Shown here piece by piece: positions 1 to 4,311 of a stretch of 12,359 nucleotides of DNA; the stretch's first letter is position 1; each line of letters opens with the position of its first letter. A program made the translations under genes and the position numbers. Under the pieces are notes generated by a model. It saw only the letters and a program-made list of their open reading frames with translations. It was not told the DNA's origin and did no database searches. Source of the DNA: UBA2197 sp034370465 (lineage in GTDB: Bacteria; Desulfobacterota; Desulfuromonadia; Desulfuromonadales; UBA2197); the NCBI GenBank assembly GCA_034370465.1, contig JAXMLA010000334.1:1-12359 (forward strand), written 5' to 3'.

Positions 1-208
1 AGATAATGGTTTTGTCCCATTGATAGAATGGAGAATCGATAAAAATCCCGGAAACTTTTTTAATGGATCTCCAATTATTAACGAAATGTCTGAACTTGGT
101 ATTTCCAATGACATCCCGTATTGCCCTAAAGAGCGTAAACAAACCTTCAAAAAGGCATATAGGGTGCTTGCGCAAAATATAAAATATTTTCAAAAAGAAG
201 AAGATTAG
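1..208 (+). CDS. 3' end of an unrecognised A+T-rich gene (partial)
   Basis: The reading frame is open from base 2 to the TAG at 206-208 with no stop, so this is the C-terminal end (68 codons visible) of a gene that begins outside the window. A TTG at 20 could serve as a start, but no ribosome binding site precedes it and the frame stays open upstream, so I read it as internal. The peptide is polar and lysine-rich and ends in a charged, helix-like tail (KYFQKEED). I recognise no family. Base composition is visibly more A+T-rich than every later gene, which suggests transferred DNA. An IS481-like terminus begins three bases after the stop codon. Function unknown. Confidence 0.55.
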   Translation, partial: DNGFVPLIEWRIDKNPGNFFNGSPIINEMSELGISNDIPYCPKERKQTFKKAYRVLAQNIKYFQKEED

Positions 209-210
209 AA

Positions 211-360
211 TGTGCAGAGATAGTTATCGCCTGACACTGCCGCCCTTGGCGGGATGACAATTTATGCGGCTTCTTCGGTTATTGTTTTGCGTTCAGGAAG
301 CCCATCGACAAAGACCCGATATGGCACCCGTCCGTTCATGTTTCGGCCCTGATGAGAGGA
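211..360 (-). mobile_element. Degraded IS481-like insertion sequence, one end only
   Basis: The stretch holds the last codons of an IS481-type transposase on the minus strand and, beyond its stop, about 50 bases of terminal DNA that end at TGT (211-213). IS481-family elements typically have TGT/ACA termini, so 211 is the likely element boundary. A small hairpin, CCGCC/GGCGG with a 3-base loop, lies at 240-252 between the transposase stop and the end. The inner boundary near 355-360 is approximate, because the transposase similarity stops there and a different sequence containing GGGACACTCCCC begins. The other IS end and most of the transposase are missing. Confidence 0.5.
262..360 (-). pseudogene. 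IS481-family transposase, C-terminal remnant
   Basis: Read on the minus strand, this gives a short peptide containing HQGRNMNGRVPYRVFVDGLP and then a stop at 262-264. This matches the C-terminal end typical of IS481-family DDE transposases, where an RPHQG-type motif is followed by NMNGRTP and a short lysine/glutamate tail. Upstream of the HQG motif the frame runs into unrelated sequence (SVPISS, then a stop within about 10 codons), so the DDE catalytic core is gone. It cannot encode an active transposase. The assignment comes from memory of the motif, not from a database search. Confidence 0.55.
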
Positions 361-389
361 AATAGGGACACTCCCCATATTTCAAAACA

Positions 390-413
390 AAAGGCGGTCA
401 GTTGGCCGCCTTT
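390..413. terminator. Hairpin downstream of msrA (copy A of a repeated family)
   Basis: The arms AAAGGCGG (390-397) and CCGCCTTT (406-413) pair perfectly, and one T-G and one C-G pair can extend the stem inward. It follows the 3' end of msrA on the minus strand, where the run after the stem is TTGTTTTGAAA, so it can act as an intrinsic terminator. The same element, differing mainly by transitions, recurs after fic at 4175-4198, and a related one lies at 1003-1028. Confidence 0.6.
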
Positions 414-461
414 GCTCTTTCCGTGTTTGCTATTCCCCGCTACGAGGACTCAACCCTTTCC

Positions 462-962
462 CTACTCCCGCACCCAGTGGCAGGTATACCCGCCCGGATT
501 CTTGACCAGGTAATCCTGATGATCTTCCTCGGCCCGCCACCAGGGGCCGGCCGGCACGATTTCGGTCACGATCGGCCGCTGCCACTTGCCGCTGGCGTCG
601 ACCTCGGCCTTGACCTGCTCGGCAATCCGCTGCTGCTCGGCGTCGTGATAGAAGATGGCGCTGCGGTAGCTGGAACCGATATCGTTCCCCTGGCGGTTGC
701 GGGTGGTCGGGTCGTGCAGGCGGAAGAAGAAGCGCAGCAGCGCCTCGAAGCTGGTCTGGCTCGGGTCGAATTCGATCCGCACCGCCTCGGCGTGCCCCTC
801 GTGGTTGCGGTAGGTGGCGTTCACCACACTGCCACCGGTGTAACCGACCTCGGTGGCAATCACCCCCGGCTGCTGGCGCAGCAGATCCTCCATCCCCCAG
901 AAGCAGCCGCCCGCCAGGGTGGCAACCTGCGTCGCCGCAATCGTACTAGCCTTAATCGACAT
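462..962 (-). CDS. msrA: Peptide-methionine (S)-S-oxide reductase MsrA
   Basis: Reduces methionine-S-sulfoxide in proteins and free methionine using thioredoxin, as part of oxidative damage repair in the cytoplasm. The 166-residue protein has the family signature GCFWG with nucleophilic Cys20, followed by VGYTGG, GHAEAV and RQGNDIGSSYRSAIFY. It ends in GGYTCHW, where Cys161 is the likely resolving cysteine. Length is normal for a single-domain MsrA, and no MsrB domain is fused. The start at 962 is supported by GAGGAG seven bases upstream (minus strand) and by the short distance to the GCFWG motif. It is the last of three co-oriented minus-strand genes, 88 bases after the VOC gene, with a hairpin in the gap. 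A TATACT hexamer in that gap could be a -10 box, but no good -35 accompanies it. Confidence 0.95.
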   Translation of the reverse strand: MSIKASTIAATQVATLAGGCFWGMEDLLRQQPGVIATEVGYTGGSVVNATYRNHEGHAEAVRIEFDPSQTSFEALLRFFFRLHDPTTRNRQGNDIGSSYRSAIFYHDAEQQRIAEQVKAEVDASGKWQRPIVTEIVPAGPWWRAEEDHQDYLVKNPGGYTCHWVRE

Positions 963-1002
963 GACGGTCTCTCCTCATAATTCCGGGACAGTATACTGAT
1001 TT

Positions 1003-1028
1003 CATAGGCGGCCAAGCGGCCGCCTATG
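1003..1028. terminator. Perfect 11-bp hairpin between the VOC gene and msrA (copy B)
   Basis: The arms CATAGGCGGCC (1003-1013) and GGCCGCCTATG (1018-1028) pair without mismatch around an AAGC loop. It lies 22 bases beyond the VOC stop codon and about 40 bases before the msrA start. No strong T run follows on the minus strand, so it may attenuate or stabilise transcripts and not fully terminate them. The core is shared with the hairpins at 390-413 and 4175-4198. Confidence 0.55.
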
Positions 1029-1050
1029 TTTGAAGATCACTTCTGCACCA

Positions 1051-1536
1051 TCAAACGCGGCGCGCCGCTTCTATTGCGGCGATATCGATTTTTTTCATCT
1101 GCATCATCGCGTCGAACGCCCGTTTTGCAGCGGCGGGGTCGGGATCGTTTATCGCTTCAATCAGGGCGATCGGCGTAATCTGCCACGACAAGCCCCATTT
1201 GTCCCTGCACCAGCCGCACTCACTCTCCTCGCCACCGTTGCCGACGATGGCGTTCCAGTAACGATCCGTTTCGGCCTGGTCAGCGGTTGCGACCTGAAAC
1301 GAGAATGCTTCGTTGTGCTTAAACTCGGGACCGCCATTGAGGCCGAGACAGGGAATTCCCATCACGGTAAACTCGACCGTCAACAGATCCCCTTTCTTTC
1401 CGGACGGATAGTCCCCCGGTGCGCGGAGGACTGCGCCAACGGATGAATCAGGAAAGGTCCGGGCGTAAAAGCGCGCGGCCTCCTCGGCGTCGCGGTCGTA
1501 CCAAAGGCAAATTGTGTTCTTTGCATGCGTTTCCAT
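1051..1536 (-). CDS. VOC-family protein, PhnB/3-dmu-9_3-mt type
   Basis: A 161-residue member of the vicinal oxygen chelate superfamily, in the branch Pfam calls 3-demethylubiquinone-9 3-methyltransferase (PF06983). Most members of that branch have no proven reaction and are annotated as PhnB-like or glyoxalase-like. Diagnostic segments are LWYDRDAEEAARFYARTFPD at residues 11-30, the central strand around GIPCLGLNGGP, the CGWCRDKWGLSWQI segment, and the C-terminal MMQMKKIDIAAIEAA typical of the group. The start at 1536 has GGAGAAGTGAC directly upstream. It lies between the SRPBCC gene (86 bases upstream) and msrA (88 bases downstream), all in the same direction, so shared transcription is plausible. 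Substrate and metal are unknown. The older name 3-demethylubiquinone methyltransferase should not be taken as its function. Confidence 0.85.
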   Translation of the reverse strand: METHAKNTICLWYDRDAEEAARFYARTFPDSSVGAVLRAPGDYPSGKKGDLLTVEFTVMGIPCLGLNGGPEFKHNEAFSFQVATADQAETDRYWNAIVGNGGEESECGWCRDKWGLSWQITPIALIEAINDPDPAAAKRAFDAMMQMKKIDIAAIEAARRV

Positions 1537-1594
1537 GTCACTTCTCCTTCGTGATGCGCCGCTCTGAAAAAGGTGTCAGCAGTGAGCGGTCAGT

Positions 1595-1610
1595 GTACCG
1601 GGACCGGTAC
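1595..1610. repeat. Short palindrome between the SRPBCC and VOC genes
   Basis: GTACCGG (1595-1601) and CCGGTAC (1604-1610) form a perfect dyad around GA. It lies 13 bases beyond the SRPBCC stop codon and about 60 bases upstream of the VOC start. The 2-base centre is too small for a normal RNA hairpin loop, so a protein binding site is as likely as a terminator. Neighbouring bases repeat the unit GTCAG/GTGAG several times. Role unknown. Confidence 0.3.
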
Positions 1611-1622
1611 GATTTCTCTGTT

Positions 1623-2018
1623 CTACTGTTCCAACAACCCCTTTAGACAGTCCAGATCTTTCCTGACGAGTGCGGTATCGGCCTCATACTCCTCTTCGCG
1701 CACCCCGGGGAGTCGAAAAAGCGTGAAAATGACCTCGCTCCCGGAACCGTTGGCCACCACCCGCATTGGTACGTAGAGCGTCTCGCCGCCTGGCGGCGTA
1801 AGGTAATGATCCAGCACCCCGAGGTCGTTCTCCGGGGTCAGCCGGATCGCCATCATCCCCAGCGAGGTTTCTATCACCCACTTCTCACCTTCGCGCCGGA
1901 TCGACCGGCAAAAGGTTGTTGCCCATCCGGGAAGATTGTTCAAGTCGGCAACGAAGGCATAGACAACAGCCGGTTCGCGGGATATCTGTACGCTGATATT
2001 TGTTGTCGGGTATATCAT
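1623..2018 (-). CDS. SRPBCC (START/polyketide cyclase-like) domain protein
   Basis: A 131-residue single-domain protein. It opens with an ISVQISREPAVVYAFVADLNNLPGWA segment, the beta-strand and helix pair that begins SRPBCC/Bet v1-like folds. Alternating strands follow (WVIETSLGMMAIRL; SEVIFTLFRLPG), and a C-terminal amphipathic helix ends in LDCLKGLLEQ. Proteins of this fold bind hydrophobic ligands in a deep pocket, but the ligand cannot be read from sequence. No signal peptide is seen, so it should be cytoplasmic. The start at 2018 has AAGGA seven bases upstream on the minus strand. It is probably the first gene of a minus-strand unit with the VOC gene and msrA, driven by the promoter at 2068-2095. 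Confidence 0.75.
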   Translation of the reverse strand: MIYPTTNISVQISREPAVVYAFVADLNNLPGWATTFCRSIRREGEKWVIETSLGMMAIRLTPENDLGVLDHYLTPPGGETLYVPMRVVANGSGSEVIFTLFRLPGVREEEYEADTALVRKDLDCLKGLLEQ

Positions 2019-2067
2019 GTTCCCATCCTTTCCTGCTCACAGAGCGTGAGTTTCTGCCACTGTGGCT

Positions 2068-2095
2068 ATTGTATCCCGTTTGATCGGTATGGCAA
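2068..2095 (-). promoter_or_regulatory. Sigma-70-type promoter for the SRPBCC-VOC-msrA unit
   Basis: On the minus strand, TTGCCA (2090-2095) and TACAAT (2068-2073) are separated by 16 bases. Each hexamer matches consensus at five of six positions. Transcription would start near 2061, leaving a leader of about 40 bases before the SRPBCC start. That leader contains a small dyad, CTCAC/GTGAG (2036-2050), just upstream of the ribosome binding site. Confidence 0.55.
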
Positions 2096-2126
2096 GAATA
2101 GCACTCGTAGTAGTGGGGGATCGATG

Positions 2127-2161
2127 CCGAAACGAATTCGGGGGTCACCTTACATAATTCG
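2127..2161. repeat. Intergenic dyad-rich repeat remnant, possibly transposon-derived
   Basis: Two overlapping dyads occur: CCGAA/TTCGG (2127-2131, 2137-2141) and CGAATT/AATTCG (2133-2138, 2156-2161), the second enclosing GGGGGTCACCTTAC. The pattern resembles the short repeats that flank IS200-like REP-associated (RAYT) transposases in deltaproteobacteria, as far as I remember them. No transposase gene is present. The identification is weak. The rest of the 2019-2187 gap holds the promoter above and nothing else I can support. Confidence 0.25.
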
Positions 2162-2187
2162 GGAGGAAAATACAGGAGGTAATCAGA

Positions 2188-2216
2188 TTGACAACCACGC
2201 GACTGCTCTATAAAAT
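2188..2216 (+). promoter_or_regulatory. Promoter of the antitoxin-toxin operon
   Basis: A perfect -35 hexamer TTGACA (2188-2193) and TAAAAT (2211-2216) are separated by 17 bases, the optimal spacing. Transcription would begin at about 2223 and give a leader of about 25 bases. The -10 box overlaps the left arm of the inverted repeat at 2213-2237. Confidence 0.7.
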
Positions 2217-2237
2217 GTCTATTCAAAAAAGACATTT
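2213..2237. promoter_or_regulatory. Operator-like inverted repeat of the antitoxin-toxin operon
   Basis: AAATGTCT (2213-2220) and AGACATTT (2230-2237) form a perfect 8-bp dyad with a 9-base spacer. It spans the -10 box and the start of transcription, and ends next to the AGGAG ribosome binding site (2238-2242). Phd/YefM antitoxins usually repress their own operon at such dyads, so this is the likely antitoxin or antitoxin-toxin binding site. A role as an RNA hairpin in the leader is less likely, because the left arm is upstream of or at the transcript start. Confidence 0.55.
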
Positions 2238-2248
2238 AGGAGATATAT

Positions 2249-2485
2249 ATGAAGGCTTCTATTCTCGATCTGCGCTACAAAACAACTGACATCCTGGCAG
2301 CACTGGACAAACGTGAATCGGTCACAATTCTCTACCATGGCAAACCGAAGGGGACCATCATTCCTCTGGAAGATGCCACTGCCGGCAAGGTTTGCGAACA
2401 CGAATTTTTCAACATGTATGCTGCTGAAACCGAAGCGGTCGATGCTGTCATGGAGCGTCTGCGGGGTGGGCGTCATGATCTTTGA
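2249..2485 (+). CDS. Type II antitoxin, Phd/YefM-like
   Basis: A 78-residue protein whose first 40 residues follow the Phd/YefM DNA-binding pattern. It starts with MKASILDLRYKTTDILAALD (strand, then helix), continues with ESVTILYHGKPKGTIIPL, the beta-hairpin with the GKP turn, and then has an acidic C-terminal tail that would wrap the toxin. It should neutralise the PIN toxin encoded directly downstream and repress the operon. The start at 2249 has AGGAG with a 6-base gap. The gene overlaps the toxin gene by 11 bases, typical of translational coupling that keeps antitoxin ahead of toxin. The closest alternative reading is a generic prevent-host-death family protein of unknown partner. Confidence 0.8.
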   Translation: MKASILDLRYKTTDILAALDKRESVTILYHGKPKGTIIPLEDATAGKVCEHEFFNMYAAETEAVDAVMERLRGGRHDL

Positions 2486-2852
2486 TACGGACATATTCAT
2501 CTGGGTGCAGCGAGGTAATTCCAAGGCTGCCGCATTGATCGACGGCGCAAAAGATCGCTTCCTGTCCATTCAGACCTACATGGAATTGCTTCAGTGCGCC
2601 AAAGACAAGCAGCAGCTTCGTCTGGTAAAGCGTTTTATCTCGGATTTCCGCTTTTCGGTGCTGCCGTTGACGGAAAACATTGGTCATCGGGCGCTGGTTT
2701 ACGTCGAGGAATACGGCCTGTCGTCAGGTATGCGGGCGGGAGACGCCATCATTGCTGCCACCGCTTCGGAAAACGGCATGCCGCTGGCAACCGGCAATGG
2801 AAAACATTTCAAGGTGGTCAAAGAGTTGGAACTGAAGATATTCAAGCCATGA
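2475..2852 (+). CDS. PIN-domain ribonuclease toxin, VapC-like
   Basis: A 125-residue PIN protein expected to cleave RNA using a divalent metal held by acidic residues. It starts with MIFDTDIFIWVQRGN (Asp4 and Asp6), has Glu37 in the SIQTYMELLQCAK helix and Asp90 in MRAGDAIIAATA, and ends with the LATGNGKHFK motif. In that last motif the fourth position, often Asp, is Asn108. Such N-x-KHF forms are common among VapC-like toxins, so activity is still expected. The frame stays open upstream to 2313, but the ATG at 2475 gives the canonical PIN N-terminus and lies inside the antitoxin gene with a G-rich ribosome-binding-like stretch before it. Target RNA cannot be predicted. Confidence 0.88.
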   Translation: MIFDTDIFIWVQRGNSKAAALIDGAKDRFLSIQTYMELLQCAKDKQQLRLVKRFISDFRFSVLPLTENIGHRALVYVEEYGLSSGMRAGDAIIAATASENGMPLATGNGKHFKVVKELELKIFKP

Positions 2853-2860
2853 GGATCAAG

Positions 2861-2875
2861 AGAGGCGGCCACTCG
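2861..2875 (+). repeat. Half copy of the GGCGGCC hairpin family (copy D)
   Basis: AGAGGCGGCC followed by ACTC matches the left arm and loop of the hairpins at 390, 1003 and 4175. The expected right arm GGCCGCC is absent, and unrelated A+T-rich sequence begins at about 2876. It lies 8 bases after the PIN toxin stop codon, where a complete terminator would be expected. Probably a terminator broken by a rearrangement; chance similarity over about 10 bases cannot be excluded. Confidence 0.3.
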
Positions 2876-2888
2876 TTACATAGTCTTC

Positions 2889-2925
2889 TTGACTAATAAA
2901 CTTTACATGCTTAAAGTTTATTAGT
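2889..2925 (+). promoter_or_regulatory. fic promoter embedded in a 14-bp inverted repeat
   Basis: TTGACT (2889-2894) and TAAAGT (2912-2917) are 17 bases apart. A perfect inverted repeat, ACTAATAAACTTTA (2892-2905) and TAAAGTTTATTAGT (2912-2925) with a 6-base spacer, covers both hexamers. A protein bound there would block RNA polymerase. A third AAAGTTT half-site follows at 2939-2945. Smaller dyads lie at 2922-2936 (TAGTG/CACTA) and 2943-2977 (TTTCGTTT/AAACGAAA). The Fic protein carries a C-terminal winged helix, so autoregulation is the simplest reading. Confidence 0.55.
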
Positions 2926-3004
2926 GCTGTTCACTATGAAAGTTTCGTTTCGTAGGGTTACGCACTAGCAAACGAAAACCCCTTCGCGTTTATCAGGAGT
3001 CCCC

Positions 3005-4171
3005 ATGTTTACCGAGGTATCGCTACGCGGCGGCAGGCTGATGGTGCAGCAGACAGGGCCGGACGGCTACAGCGCCTTTGTCCCCAACCCGCTGCCGCCG
3101 ATCCCGCCACTGCTGATCGATGACGAGATGAGCCGCCTGATGGAGCGGGCTAACCGCGCCCTGGGGCGACTGGATGGCTGTACCTACACCCTCCCCAATC
3201 CCGACCTCTTCCTTTACATGTACGTCCGCAAGGAAGCGGTCCTCAGCTCACAGATCGAGGGGACACAGGCATCCCTGGCAGACCTGCTGGAGTTTGAAGG
3301 AGAGATCGAGAGCAAGAGCTCCCCGGACGACATCAATGAGGTCTCCAATTACGTGGCCGCCATGAACTACGGCCTGGAGCGGTTACGCGAGCTCCCCTTG
3401 AGCCTGCGACTGATCAAGGAGATTCATGCCCGCCTGATGACCGGCATCCGCGGCGGGCATAAAAATCCGGGTGAATTCCGGACCTCGCAGAACTGGATCG
3501 GCGGTACCAGGCCGGGCAATGCCGTCTTTGTCCCGCCACCTCCCCACGAAGTGCTCCCCTGCCTGGGCGAGCTGGAGAAATTCCTCCACGATGAGACGAT
3601 TCCGCCGCTGCTCAAAGCTGGTCTTGCCCATGCCCAGTTCGAGACCATTCACCCCTTTCTGGATGGAAACGGCAGAATGGGGCGGCTCCTGATCGCCTTC
3701 ATCCTCTGCCACGATCAGGTACTGGAAAAACCGCTCCTCTACCTGAGCCTCTTCTTCAAGAAGCATCGCCAGGAGTATTACGAACGGCTCAACGCCGTCA
3801 GGAAGGACGGCGACTGGGAAGGGTGGATCAAGTACTATCTGCAGGGGGTCTATGAAATCTCCAAACAGGCCACCGATGCCGCCAGGGCGATCATGGATCT
3901 GCTCGCCGCTGACCGACAGAAGCTGACCGGACTGGGGAAAGCAGCGCCGACGGCAATGGCGCTGCTCGATCTGCTCTATCGCCGTCCCTACGTCAGTATC
4001 GCCATGGTGGCGCGGGAGCTCGGTATCAGTGCCCCGGCCGCCGGGAAAGCGGTCAACAACCTGGTCAGCCTGAGCATTCTCAAAGAGATCAGCGGCAAAA
4101 AGCGGGATCGGGTCTTCCTCCATGAAGCTTACCTGGCCATCATCAGGGAGGGGACGGAACTGCACGGATAA
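3005..4171 (+). CDS. fic: Fic-family AMP-transferase, class II, with C-terminal winged helix
   Basis: Fic enzymes usually transfer AMP from ATP to a Ser, Thr or Tyr of a target protein. The 388-residue protein has the core motif HPFLDGNGRMGR at 216-227 (catalytic His216, Asp220 and Arg224/227 for phosphates) and the target-binding flap GNAVFVPPPP at 171-180. N-terminal to the Fic core it carries SSQIEG (81-86), which fits the inhibitory [S/T]xxxE[G/N] pattern with Glu85, placing it among class II, self-inhibited Fic proteins. Residues 312-375 form a winged helix-turn-helix (VARELGISAPAAGKAVNNL). The start at 3005 has AGGAG six bases upstream. It follows a toxin-antitoxin pair and is closed by the hairpin at 4175-4198. 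The target protein is unknown. All key residues are present, so it should be active once inhibition is relieved. Confidence 0.92.
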   Translation: MFTEVSLRGGRLMVQQTGPDGYSAFVPNPLPPIPPLLIDDEMSRLMERANRALGRLDGCTYTLPNPDLFLYMYVRKEAVLSSQIEGTQASLADLLEFEGEIESKSSPDDINEVSNYVAAMNYGLERLRELPLSLRLIKEIHARLMTGIRGGHKNPGEFRTSQNWIGGTRPGNAVFVPPPPHEVLPCLGELEKFLHDETIPPLLKAGLAHAQFETIHPFLDGNGRMGRLLIAFILCHDQVLEKPLLYLSLFFKKHRQEYYERLNAVRKDGDWEGWIKYYLQGVYEISKQATDAARAIMDLLAADRQKLTGLGKAAPTAMALLDLLYRRPYVSIAMVARELGISAPAAGKAVNNLVSLSILKEISGKKRDRVFLHEAYLAIIREGTELHG

Positions 4172-4174
4172 ACA

Positions 4175-4198
4175 AAAGGCGGCCAATCGGTCGCCTTT
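4175..4198 (+). terminator. Hairpin terminator after fic (copy C)
   Basis: AAAGGCGGCC (4175-4184) and GGTCGCCTTT (4189-4198) pair over 10 positions with one G-T wobble around an AATC loop, starting 3 bases after the fic stop codon. From ACAAAAGG through TTTGCT it is nearly identical to the element after msrA at 390-413, the differences being transitions. The T run is short (TTT). Confidence 0.65.
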
Positions 4199-4267
4199 GC
4201 TGATGTGTGACAAAGAGGGGAAATTGAAGGTAGAAAGAATCTTTATGAGCTGTTAGTATCGAACGCG

Positions 4268-4297
4268 TTTGTGACAGTGCCCTTTGTGATCACGAAA
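4268..4297. promoter_or_regulatory. Possible operator upstream of the DUF5684 gene
   Basis: TTTGTGATCACGAAA (4283-4297) is a dyad with a perfect GTGATCAC core and one interruption in the arms. TTTGTGA also occurs at 4268-4274, and TGTGAC at 4206-4211. The dyad lies just before the ribosome binding site AAAGGAG, where a repressor could act. No convincing -35/-10 pair was found in 4201-4311. The assignment as an operator is speculative. Confidence 0.25.
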
Positions 4298-4311
4298 GGA
4301 GTGAGAAGAGT

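Noticed and set aside
402..980. 192-codon plus-strand frame opposite msrA
   Set aside because: Fully antisense to a clear MsrA; open only because of G+C-rich codon bias. No ribosome binding site or recognisable family.
1595..1610. GTACCGG/CCGGTAC as an intrinsic terminator of the SRPBCC gene
   Set aside because: The centre is only two bases and no T run follows, so hairpin termination is unlikely; listed as a palindrome only.
2188..2289. 34-codon frame from TTG with an ideal AGGAGGT ribosome binding site
   Set aside because: Its start codon coincides with the -35 box TTGACA of the antitoxin promoter, so the transcript made there would not include it. It also overlaps the antitoxin start. 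Kept only as an orphan ribosome-binding-like site.
2313..2474. N-terminal extension of the PIN toxin frame
   Set aside because: It lies inside the antitoxin gene in another frame, and the canonical PIN N-terminus begins at the ATG at 2475.
390..4198. Gene-plus-hairpin pattern as integron cassettes with attC sites
   Set aside because: The hairpins lack attC features (RYYYAAC/GTTRRRY ends), the genes run in both directions, and no integrase is present.
3383..4213. 276-codon minus-strand frame opposite fic
   Set aside because: Antisense to the Fic catalytic motif; no family resemblance.
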